Source of the DNA: Veillonellaceae bacterium
GTDB taxonomy: Bacteria; Bacillota; Negativicutes; Veillonellales; Negativicoccaceae
DNA: 35,105 bases
Assembly (NCBI GenBank): GCA_022771805.1
Contig: JALELM010000009.1
Span: forward strand, 1-35,105
Direction of reading: 5' to 3'
This document shows, one piece after another, positions 16,661-23,856 of this stretch. Position 1 is the first letter of the stretch. Every line of letters starts with the position of its first letter. The notes beneath the pieces were generated by a model. It was not told the origin of the DNA, did not search any database, and saw only the letters and a program-made list of their open reading frames with translations. The position numbers and the translations under genes are program-made.

Positions 16661-17173
16661 ATGACACAAACAATTACGGTGGTCTATTCATCGAAAACCG
16701 GCAATACCAAGCGTGTTGCCGAGGCGATTGCGGCGGCCTGCCGGACGGAGGCGCTTGCCTTGACGGCGGATATGACCGTCGCTACGGATATGGTAGCGGT
16801 GGGTTACTGGGTAGATAAGGGGATGCCGAATGCCGAGGCATTGCATTTTTTGGAAGGTTTGAACGGGAAAAGGGTATTCCTGTTCGGTACATTGGGTGCG
16901 GATCCGGACAGCGAGCACGCGATACGGACGAAGGAAAATGCGCGCAACTTGGTTGCGGAGCGCAATGTGTTGTTGGGCGAATTTCTTTGTCAGGGCGCAA
17001 TCGATCCGAAACTGATTGAAATGTTCAAACAATTTCCGCCGGATCATCCGCATGCGATCACGCCGGAACGCTTGGAGCGGTATGCCCGTGCGGCGAAGCA
17101 TCCCGACGCAGCGGACTTGGCGGCGGCACAGGCGGCGATTCGCGCGGCGTTGGAGTTGAGCGGTGATGCGTGA
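16661..17173 (+). CDS. hmuF: Flavodoxin-like protein, probable HmuF anaerobilin reductase
   Basis: This 170-residue protein has the flavodoxin fold start TITVVYSSKTGNTKR, where TGNT (13-16) binds the FMN phosphate. The aromatic VGYWVDKGMP and the FLFGTLGADPDS segments lie near the isoalloxazine in the family. The next gene is a HutW/HmuW radical SAM protein, and this pair is the arrangement of Fusobacterium nucleatum HmuF-HmuW. There HmuF is reported to carry heme and to reduce anaerobilin, the product of oxygen-free heme opening. The start at 16661 is preferred over the ATG at 16655 because AAGGAAG is then six bases away. It overlaps hmuW by eight bases. The specific role rests on context. 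It could instead simply supply electrons. Confidence 0.85.
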   Translation: MTQTITVVYSSKTGNTKRVAEAIAAACRTEALALTADMTVATDMVAVGYWVDKGMPNAEALHFLEGLNGKRVFLFGTLGADPDSEHAIRTKENARNLVAERNVLLGEFLCQGAIDPKLIEMFKQFPPDHPHAITPERLERYARAAKHPDAADLAAAQAAIRAALELSGDA

Positions 17174-18821
17174 CGGCGGTGCGGCGGCGCGTTTGACGGC
17201 CGCTTTGAAACGTTTGTCGCCGGAAGAACGGGAATGGATTTACGGTCGGGATACCGCCGACGCGTTGCACGATGCCTTCGGCCAAAAGCGCGTGGTGCAT
17301 GCGGGGCGCGGCGGTCAGCCGCTGCTGGTTCCGGCGGAGCAGCAGGCCGTCTGGCGGGAGCGTTTGGCGGAGCCGTATGGCGGCGACGGTCGTTCCGTAT
17401 ATATTCATATTCCTTTTTGTGACCGCAAATGTCTGTATTGCGGTTTTTTCCAGAATTTCACGGAAGCGGAACTCGTTGAGGAATATACCGACGCGCTCTG
17501 CGAAGAGATTCGCGGAATTGCCGGGGCAAGACGACTGGCGGGCAGACCGGTGGAGGCCGTCTACTTCGGCGGCGGGACGCCGAGCGTGCTGTCCGGTGCG
17601 CAATTGACACGTATTCTGACAGCGCTGCGGGACAGCGTGCCGTTGGCCAATGATTGTGAAATTACGCTGGAAGGGCGTTTGCATGATTTTACGCCGGAGT
17701 ATTTTGCGACGGTAACCGAGGCGGGGATTAACCGCATTTCTCTCGGGCTGCAATCCTTCGATACCCGCGTGCGGAAATCGGTCGGTCGGATCGATGCGGA
17801 AGATGTCGTTTGCGAGCGGTTGGCGCACATGGTTCGCTCCGGCAGAGCGGCGATCATTGTAGATTTGATTTTCGGCTTGCCGTACCAGACGCCGGCGGTT
17901 TGGCAACGCGATCTGGAGTTGCAGCACGAGTTGGGGCTGCACGGCGGAGACTGGTACCAGCTGAATATTTTCCCGCATTCGGAGCTGTATCGGGCTATCG
18001 AGACAGGCAAGCTCCCCGCCGGGGCGACCACGGCCGAACAGGCGGATATGTTCATGCAGGCCTTGGACGAATTGGAGCGCCGCCCGGTTTTGCGGCGGAT
18101 CGATGTCAGCCATTGGGCGCTCGGTACGCGGGAGCGGAGTGTGTACAATACGCTCACCAAGGGCAGCCGAGATGTGATTCCTTTCGGTTGCGGCGCGGGC
18201 GGTAAGCTGTCCGGCTACGGAATGATGAATTACCGCACCTTGGCGGAATATATGGCGGCCGTGGCGCGCGGCGAAAAGCCGCTCCAGTTCATGACACGAC
18301 CGGAGCCGGAATACGATATTCTCGGCGATTTTATGCAACAGCTGGAAGGCATGTATTTGGACGGCGAGGCATTTTTACGGCGGTGGGGACATAATCCGTT
18401 GGAATTGTTCGCGCCAGTGTTTGAAGTTTGGCAACAGAAAGGTCTGGTCACCGTGGACGGTCATATCTTACGGCTGACACGAGCGGGCCAGTTTTGGCAT
18501 GACAATGTGATCCAAGCGGTCGTGGAATTGTGGCGAATGGCGCGGACGGAGCAGCCGATCCGGCCGGCGGTGGAAGATGTGGCGCGCCAGGATGAGCTGG
18601 TGCAGCGTCTTACGCCGGACGAGCGGGCGGCGGGGGTTGCCCTGCGTTTGCGCGAGATGTCGGGCATGCTCGCGGGGGCGGCCATTCCGAATCATCCGCA
18701 TGCGCTCAGATTGCAGAAAATCCTTACGAAGCTCGGCTTGGAACGCTTGCCCGAAGAGGAAGCGCAATTGCTGGAAGTGGCCAAGGAATGGTTGGCGGCG
18801 GACGAAAGGAGGCGGGGCTGA
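17166..18821 (+). CDS. hmuW: Radical SAM heme-degrading protein, HutW/ChuW/HmuW family
   Basis: ChuW and HmuW use S-adenosylmethionine and a 4Fe-4S cluster to open the porphyrin ring of heme without oxygen, releasing iron and a linear tetrapyrrole. The 551-residue protein has an N-terminal segment with KRVVHAG and VPAEQ that marks this family rather than HemW. The cluster motif is Cys85-x3-Cys89-x2-Cys92 in IPFCDRKCLYCGFFQN, and GGGTPS is near residue 138. FGCGAGG and the substrate-side H-rich region follow. It is about 100 residues longer than ChuW as I remember it, the extra part being a helical C-terminal tail (from about 430). I use the ATG at 17166. A GTG at 17163 in the same frame is possible. 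It overlaps hmuF and hmuT, so the genes are coupled. Confidence 0.92.
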   Translation: MRDGGAAARLTAALKRLSPEEREWIYGRDTADALHDAFGQKRVVHAGRGGQPLLVPAEQQAVWRERLAEPYGGDGRSVYIHIPFCDRKCLYCGFFQNFTEAELVEEYTDALCEEIRGIAGARRLAGRPVEAVYFGGGTPSVLSGAQLTRILTALRDSVPLANDCEITLEGRLHDFTPEYFATVTEAGINRISLGLQSFDTRVRKSVGRIDAEDVVCERLAHMVRSGRAAIIVDLIFGLPYQTPAVWQRDLELQHELGLHGGDWYQLNIFPHSELYRAIETGKLPAGATTAEQADMFMQALDELERRPVLRRIDVSHWALGTRERSVYNTLTKGSRDVIPFGCGAGGKLSGYGMMNYRTLAEYMAAVARGEKPLQFMTRPEPEYDILGDFMQQLEGMYLDGEAFLRRWGHNPLELFAPVFEVWQQKGLVTVDGHILRLTRAGQFWHDNVIQAVVELWRMARTEQPIRPAVEDVARQDELVQRLTPDERAAGVALRLREMSGMLAGAAIPNHPHALRLQKILTKLGLERLPEEEAQLLEVAKEWLAADERRRG

Positions 18822-19786
18822 TGGGGCGTACTTGCCGGATCTTGGGGCTTGTCGCTCTCGTTCTCGTCCTGCTGACCTGGTACTTTACCGCGGGACGGAC
18901 GCCGGCACCGTCGCCGCCGGGAACCGTAACGATTACGGACGGCCTCGGTCGCGAAGTCAGCATCCGCACGCCGACGGAGAAAATTATTTCCCTGACGAAT
19001 GCGGATACGGAAACATTGCTGGCACTGGGAGTGACACCGTATGCGGTCGTTTCCAATTTCAATATGTCGCCGGAGATTGCTCAACGATTGGCGGGCGTGC
19101 CGGAGGCAGGAGCCGTGACGGCGCCGAATCTGGAGAAAATCGTGGCGCTGAAGCCGGATCTCGTCGCCGGCGGTTTGATGCCCTTTCAGACACAATTGGC
19201 ATCGCCGCTGACACAGGCCGGCATTCCGGCGGTCTTTCTGCTGGCCAATTCCTACCGGGATATTCTGGAGCGGATCACGTTCTGGGGGAATGTGACGGGA
19301 CGTAACCGGGAAGCGACGGAGCTTGTCAGAACCATTGAGCGGGATGTGGCGGCGGTACGCGAGAAATATGCCCATCGCGAGCGCAAACGAATACTGATTG
19401 TCTGGGGCACGGCAACGAGCTTCCAGCTGGCTTCTTCGCATACTTTCGTCGGCGATTTGGTGGCACAGGTTCCCGTGGAGAACTTGGCGGACAGTTTTGC
19501 CGGCAGCATGGAGAAAAAAGGCCTCGGCACGGGTTTTGTCGCATTGGATCCGGAATACCTGGCCAAGGCGGATCCGGATGTGGTTCTGGTAGTAACGCAC
19601 GGAGTTTCGCAGGAAAAAGCGAAAACTTTCCTGGCGGCATTTCAGAAACAATCCGTCTGGCAGAAATTGCGGGCGGTGCGCGAAGGGCATGTCCATATTC
19701 TACCGCAGGAAATGTTTGCATCCAATCCGAATGTACGGGTAGCACAGTCGGTCGCCTATGTCGGGCAGGTGCTGTATGAACAATGA
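18821..19786 (+). CDS. hmuT: Heme ABC transporter substrate-binding protein
   Basis: HmuT-type proteins carry heme from the outer-membrane receptor to the ABC permease. In the 321-residue protein a hydrophobic segment (about 7-24) ends without a lipobox cysteine, so it is either a signal-anchor or an ordinary signal peptide. Next come the family start TITDGLGREVSIRTP, a region with NLEKIVALKPDLV, and a C-terminal half with GHVHILP. This is the two-lobed cluster A-II/PF01497 fold used for heme, siderophores and B12. The ATG at 18821 follows AAAGGAGG and overlaps the hmuW stop by one base. The heme call comes from its neighbours. The fold alone would allow other metal chelates. Confidence 0.9.
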   Translation: MGRTCRILGLVALVLVLLTWYFTAGRTPAPSPPGTVTITDGLGREVSIRTPTEKIISLTNADTETLLALGVTPYAVVSNFNMSPEIAQRLAGVPEAGAVTAPNLEKIVALKPDLVAGGLMPFQTQLASPLTQAGIPAVFLLANSYRDILERITFWGNVTGRNREATELVRTIERDVAAVREKYAHRERKRILIVWGTATSFQLASSHTFVGDLVAQVPVENLADSFAGSMEKKGLGTGFVALDPEYLAKADPDVVLVVTHGVSQEKAKTFLAAFQKQSVWQKLRAVREGHVHILPQEMFASNPNVRVAQSVAYVGQVLYEQ

Positions 19787-20768
19787 AGCGGTGAAACACA
19801 GTCCGCGGGACTGGCTCTTCGGCGTGATGTTCGTACTGCTGCTTGCGGGTCTGATTTACGGGATGAGCAGCGGTGCGTACCGGCTCGGCTGGCAGGATAT
19901 GTGGGCGGCGTTGCAGACGGGGCCGACGCACGAATGGTACACCGTGCTCTATGATATCCGTTTGCCGCGCCTGCTTGTGGGCGCTTTGGCGGGTGTCAAT
20001 CTCGCGTTGGCCGGTTGCATTTTGCAGGGGGTGCTGCGCAATCCGCTGGCGGATCCCGGCCTGCTCGGTGTCAGCGCCGGCGCGGGGCTGGCGGCGATGG
20101 TCATTATGATTATTCTGCCGCAGCATATGGCGTGGATTCCGCCGGCCGCTTTCATCGGGGCTCTGATCGCGACGGCACTGGTGTACCTGCTTGCCTGGCG
20201 GCAGGGAGTCAGTCCCCTGCGCCTGGTATTGGCGGGCGTGGCGCTGGCTGCTTTCTTTGGCGGCTTGATGACCTTGCTGACTTTTTTCTACTCCGATCGG
20301 GTGCAGGGAACGGTCGGCTGGATGGCGGGCGGTTTTACCGGCCGCGGCTGGGATTATGTCCTGCTCATTTTGCCGTATACGCTGTTGGGGCTCATCGGTT
20401 CGGTGTTTGCAACGAAGGCGCTTACCATTTTGAGTTTCGGTGACGATATTGCCGCCTCGCTCGGCCTGCCGGTCGAGCGGACACGGCTGTTGCTCCTGAC
20501 TCTGGCGGCATTGCTGGCGGCCTCGGCGGTCAGCGTGGCGGGGATGCTCGGCTTCGTCGGGCTCATTGTGCCGCATATCGCGCGGCTTCTGATCGGCGGC
20601 GATTTTCAGCGCTTTGTGCCGTTGGCGGCACTCAGCGGCGCAGTTTTGATCCTTTTTGCCGATACCGTTGCTCGGACGGCGTTCAGCCCGATCGAAGTGC
20701 CGGTCGGCGTGCTCATGAGCTTCGTCGGGGCACCGTTCTTCCTGTATTTGTTGCGGAAGGCGGTGTGA
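19776..20768 (+). CDS. hmuU: Heme ABC transporter permease
   Basis: A BtuC/FecCD/HmuU-family permease of 330 residues with about ten membrane segments. Family landmarks are DIRLPRLLVGALAG near residue 52 and NPLADPGLLGVSAGAGL at about 88-104, plus GFVGLIVPHIARLL near 260. The last is next to the coupling helix that touches the ATPase. The start at 19776 overlaps the end of hmuT by 11 bases, so translation is coupled. The ribosome binding site is weak. It would form the inner-membrane channel with HmuV and receive heme from HmuT. Confidence 0.93.
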   Translation: MNNEAVKHSPRDWLFGVMFVLLLAGLIYGMSSGAYRLGWQDMWAALQTGPTHEWYTVLYDIRLPRLLVGALAGVNLALAGCILQGVLRNPLADPGLLGVSAGAGLAAMVIMIILPQHMAWIPPAAFIGALIATALVYLLAWRQGVSPLRLVLAGVALAAFFGGLMTLLTFFYSDRVQGTVGWMAGGFTGRGWDYVLLILPYTLLGLIGSVFATKALTILSFGDDIAASLGLPVERTRLLLLTLAALLAASAVSVAGMLGFVGLIVPHIARLLIGGDFQRFVPLAALSGAVLILFADTVARTAFSPIEVPVGVLMSFVGAPFFLYLLRKAV

Positions 20769-20769
20769 G

Positions 20770-21567
20770 ATGGCGACATTGGCAGTGCATCATCTTTGCA
20801 TGGGTTACGGCAAACATATCGTGTTGCCGGATGTCAGCCTGAGCTTTGAGAAACCGGAGATCGTCTCGATCGTCGGCGCCAACGGCTCGGGTAAATCGAC
20901 ATTGTTACGGGCGTTGGCGCGGCTGCAGGCACCGCGAGCCGGTGCAGTACTGTTGGACGACCGGCCGATCGGTGCGTACACCCGGCGGGAAGTGGCACGG
21001 AAGATTTCGGTATTACCGCAGTCGGCCGCCGCACCGCCCGATATGTTGGCGGAACGGCTTGTCGCCTGCGGCCGGCATCCGCACCGGGGCTATTTTGCGG
21101 AATACGGGGCGGAGGATCGCCGGATCATTGAAAACGTCATGCGGGAAACGGATACGTGGCAATACCGCGATCGCTTCCTGCAGGAACTTTCCGGCGGGGA
21201 GCGGCAGCGCGTCTGGCTGGCGATGGCGTTGGCACAGGAGCCGGAAATATTGCTGCTGGACGAGCCGACGACCTATTTGGATATTCGTCATCAATTGCGT
21301 TTGATGGAATTGGTACGCGAGGCGTATCAACGCAAACGGATGACTGTCATCATGGTGCTGCACGATTTGAATCAGGCAATCGCGTACAGTCACCGCATTA
21401 TCGCTTTGCGTCAGGGGACGATCGTCGGCGACGGGACACCGTCGGCGGTACTGACGGCGGAGCACATCGCCGACTGGTTCGGCGTGCGTGTGCAATGTGT
21501 GGACATCGAGACGACGGACGGGAAACAGCAGTTTCACCTGCCGCTCGGCATTGCGGACGAAGAATAG
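20770..21567 (+). CDS. hmuV: Heme ABC transporter ATP-binding protein
   Basis: HmuV is the ATPase subunit that powers heme import. The 265-residue protein has Walker A GANGSGKST at 36-44, the signature LSGGERQR at 140-147, Walker B ILLLDEPTTYLD at 160-171 and an H-loop histidine in MVLHDLNQA. The extra C-terminal part (AEHIADWFGVRV) is common in the iron-chelate importer subfamily. The ATG at 20770 lies one base after the hmuU stop. The gene is followed by a hairpin with a T-run before the first TonB receptor. Confidence 0.95.
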   Translation: MATLAVHHLCMGYGKHIVLPDVSLSFEKPEIVSIVGANGSGKSTLLRALARLQAPRAGAVLLDDRPIGAYTRREVARKISVLPQSAAAPPDMLAERLVACGRHPHRGYFAEYGAEDRRIIENVMRETDTWQYRDRFLQELSGGERQRVWLAMALAQEPEILLLDEPTTYLDIRHQLRLMELVREAYQRKRMTVIMVLHDLNQAIAYSHRIIALRQGTIVGDGTPSAVLTAEHIADWFGVRVQCVDIETTDGKQQFHLPLGIADEE

Positions 21568-21574
21568 GTTCATT

Positions 21575-21608
21575 AAGGGTGGTATGCTTTCAGCATGCTG
21601 CCCTTTTT
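21575..21608 (+). terminator. Hairpin terminator between hmuV and TonB receptor 1
   Basis: A 13-bp stem (three G-T pairs) joins 21575-21587 and 21593-21605, followed by TTTT into 21608. It is internal to the locus: no clear promoter lies between it and the receptor start at 21649. So it may be a partial terminator that makes receptor expression lower than, or separately tuned from, the import genes. Confidence 0.65.
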
Positions 21609-21648
21609 GTGTTTTTATGCACGGGAGTGTAGGAAAGGAAGGGAAATA

Positions 21649-23673
21649 ATGAGCAGAAAACTTTGGTTAGCGGCTGTTGTGGCCGCTGTCCTCGGTAGCA
21701 CGGCGCAGGCGGCCGATTACAGCCTGGCGGAGGTCGTCGTGACGGCCGCGCGGGTGCCGCAAACACTGCGAGAGACTCCGACCACGGTCGAGGTCGTCAA
21801 TCAGGAGACGCTTGTCGCACAAGGCGCGACGAATCTAGCGGAAGCATTGGAAACGGTGCCCGGCATTACTTTCCACAATGACGGCATGCGGCGCTCGCAT
21901 GTTACCATCCGCGGGACGGATTCCCGCCATACGCTGATCCTGGTCGACGGCAAGCGAGTCGGGACGGATGTGGGCAAAACGCTTTACAATCCGAATATCC
22001 TCCAGGATATCGGCATGGAGAATATTGAACGCGTTGAAATCGTCAAAGGCGGTGCCTCCGCGCTCTACGGCTCGGAAGCCATCGGCGGCGTTATCAATGT
22101 CATCACGAAAGCACCGGACAAGGCTGTCCTGACCTTGCACGGCCAGACGGGGAATTACCAAGGCGGCGAGCACAACGAATACCGCTACCATATGAGCTAT
22201 GATACCGGCAAAACGGGGAACTGGCGTATCCGTGTCGCGCATGGCGCACGTAAGCAGGTCCCGCAGTACAACAAGGCCGGCGGCACGGACTACTACTACG
22301 GCCTGGCGCGCCCGACGAGTGTGAGCATCGGTTATTCCTTCGACGAACGACATGAGCTGGTTGCCGACTATGAACGGCAGGTTTCACAGCAATACGGCGA
22401 CAAATATGTTATGGGAGCCGACGTCAGCAACCGCGTCGTAACGAATAACGGCGGGCTGACTTTCCGCGGTACGGACGGCGGCTGGGAATATACGGCGCAG
22501 GTGTATCGCAATCAGTATGTGAAAGACTATGCCCAAACAACCGCCGGTCGCATCGGGAGTTTGGATTATACGAAACATACGGAAACCGTGTTCGATTTGC
22601 TCGGGACACGGACGCTGAATGCCGCGCATCGACTGACGCTCGGCGGGGAGTATCGCAAGGAAAACGGTATTTCCACGCGGATGAAATCCGGTCGCGACGA
22701 AGGCTTGTACGGCACCTATAAGAAACACGTTATGCAGCCGATTTTCGATGCTGATCACAACATCATCGGGATGAAGCCGGTGATGGAAGAAATCACGCTG
22801 CCGAACGGGCAAGTGATTAAGCAGCCGAAGATGAAAACGGTTGAAGTCCGGAAATACGGGGCGGATCTGTCCTATTGGAGCGTGTATGCGCAGGACGAAT
22901 GGCGGCCGAACGAGAAGTGGCTGCTCGTGCCGGCAATTCGCTATGACCACAGCAATGAATTCGGCGGCCGCATTCTCCCGAAATTCGGTGCGACGTACTT
23001 CAACGCCGAGACAAGTCGCTGGAAATTCAATATCGGCACGGGCTTTGTCACGCCGGGCTTGATGGAACGCTACTACGATTTCGATATGGCCGGCATCGTG
23101 CATTGGGTGGGAAATCCCGACTTGAAACCGGAAAAATCCGTCAGCTACGAGTTGGCTTGGGAAAAAGAATTTGCTTCTCATCGGACAAAACTGGCGTATT
23201 TCTACAATGACATCCGGGATTATTGGAATGCGGTTCCGGCCAAGCCGGGCAATCCTGCATCGCGAGATCAGATGTATGTCAACGAATACCGGGTTATCTC
23301 GCAGGGCTTGGAATGGACGGGCAGTGTCGAGCTGAATGAGCATTGGGGTTTGAATTACGGTTACACGTACCTGCATGTGAAGAATAAAGACACGAACCGC
23401 GCCATCACGGAGCAGCCGAAGCATAAAATAGACTTGGGGCTGCGCTACAGTAACGGCGCTTGGAGCGTAAACATCTGGGGAAATCGGTACGGCGGTTACC
23501 TCACGACGGACGGCCTGAAAAAGAGCACGACCATGCTGAACATGACGGTTGCTCACCGTTGGGAGAACGGGTTGCGAGTCTTCCTCGGCGTGGACAATAT
23601 TCTGAAGCGGGATACATTGGTTCGTACGTACAACGGGCGTTTCTACAAAATCGGTTTCGATTGGCGAATGTAA
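21649..23673 (+). CDS. TonB-dependent outer-membrane receptor, probable heme receptor 1
   Basis: A 674-residue 22-strand receptor. The signal peptide (hydrophobic core 7-16, cut after AQA at 19-21) precedes a TonB-box-like EVVVTAAR. A plug domain follows, with ALETVPG, IRGTDSRHTLILVDG(K) as two motifs and GASALYGSEAIGG. The barrel contains NPDLKPE, similar to the NPNL box of heme and hemoglobin receptors. A variant of the FRAP box (FVTPGLMERYY) precedes it. It ends in a barrel strand. The ATG at 21649 follows GGAAAGGAAGGG. The position after hmuTUV makes heme or hemoglobin the likely ligand, but sequence does not fix this. No tonB, exbB or exbD is present in the window. Confidence 0.92.
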   Translation: MSRKLWLAAVVAAVLGSTAQAADYSLAEVVVTAARVPQTLRETPTTVEVVNQETLVAQGATNLAEALETVPGITFHNDGMRRSHVTIRGTDSRHTLILVDGKRVGTDVGKTLYNPNILQDIGMENIERVEIVKGGASALYGSEAIGGVINVITKAPDKAVLTLHGQTGNYQGGEHNEYRYHMSYDTGKTGNWRIRVAHGARKQVPQYNKAGGTDYYYGLARPTSVSIGYSFDERHELVADYERQVSQQYGDKYVMGADVSNRVVTNNGGLTFRGTDGGWEYTAQVYRNQYVKDYAQTTAGRIGSLDYTKHTETVFDLLGTRTLNAAHRLTLGGEYRKENGISTRMKSGRDEGLYGTYKKHVMQPIFDADHNIIGMKPVMEEITLPNGQVIKQPKMKTVEVRKYGADLSYWSVYAQDEWRPNEKWLLVPAIRYDHSNEFGGRILPKFGATYFNAETSRWKFNIGTGFVTPGLMERYYDFDMAGIVHWVGNPDLKPEKSVSYELAWEKEFASHRTKLAYFYNDIRDYWNAVPAKPGNPASRDQMYVNEYRVISQGLEWTGSVELNEHWGLNYGYTYLHVKNKDTNRAITEQPKHKIDLGLRYSNGAWSVNIWGNRYGGYLTTDGLKKSTTMLNMTVAHRWENGLRVFLGVDNILKRDTLVRTYNGRFYKIGFDWRM

Positions 23674-23691
23674 GCAAGGTCAAGCAAGGTT
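23674..23691 (+). repeat. Short tandem repeat after TonB receptor 1
   Basis: AAGCAAGGT occurs twice in tandem, separated by one base, directly after the stop codon. It is probably a small slippage duplication and has no clear role. Confidence 0.6.
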
Positions 23692-23696
23692 AAATA

Positions 23697-23730
23697 AGAA
23701 AACGGTTTCCTGTACAGGAAACCGTTTTCT
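23697..23730 (+). terminator. Perfect palindromic terminator after TonB receptor 1
   Basis: The 34 bases are a perfect 17+17 palindrome centred between 23713 and 23714. The outer AGAAAAC and GTTTTCT arms supply A- and T-tracts on both sides, so it could terminate in either direction. It separates the two receptor genes. Confidence 0.85.
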
Positions 23731-23770
23731 GATGCACCGGATATATGTTCATCTGTGCAAGTATTCAAAT

Positions 23771-23826
23771 ATTATTATAAAAATAATGATGCATAAGTAG
23801 TTTTTGGTTAAACGCAATGCTATAAT
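23771..23826 (+). promoter_or_regulatory. Promoter region of TonB receptor 2 with A+T-rich inverted repeat
   Basis: TATAAT at 23821-23826 is a perfect -10, 30 bases before the ATG. The -35 region is poor (TAGTTT at 17 bp), which would fit an activated or regulated promoter. Upstream, ATTATT at 23771-23776 and AATAAT at 23782-23787 form an inverted repeat with a 5-base spacer, loosely like a Fur box. This is a weak match. Confidence 0.55.
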
Positions 23827-23856
23827 AAATACTCGAAAGTGAAATGGAGGTTTACT

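Noticed and set aside
16661-17173. Flavodoxin as a general housekeeping electron carrier
   Set aside because: The gene overlaps the heme radical SAM gene and shares its promoter, so a dedicated heme role is more likely. The general role is kept only as an alternative.
19326-20576. A 416-codon minus-strand frame over hmuT-hmuU
   Set aside because: Antisense to two clear ABC-transporter genes, with no start signal and a composition rich in His, Arg and Gln as shadows usually are.
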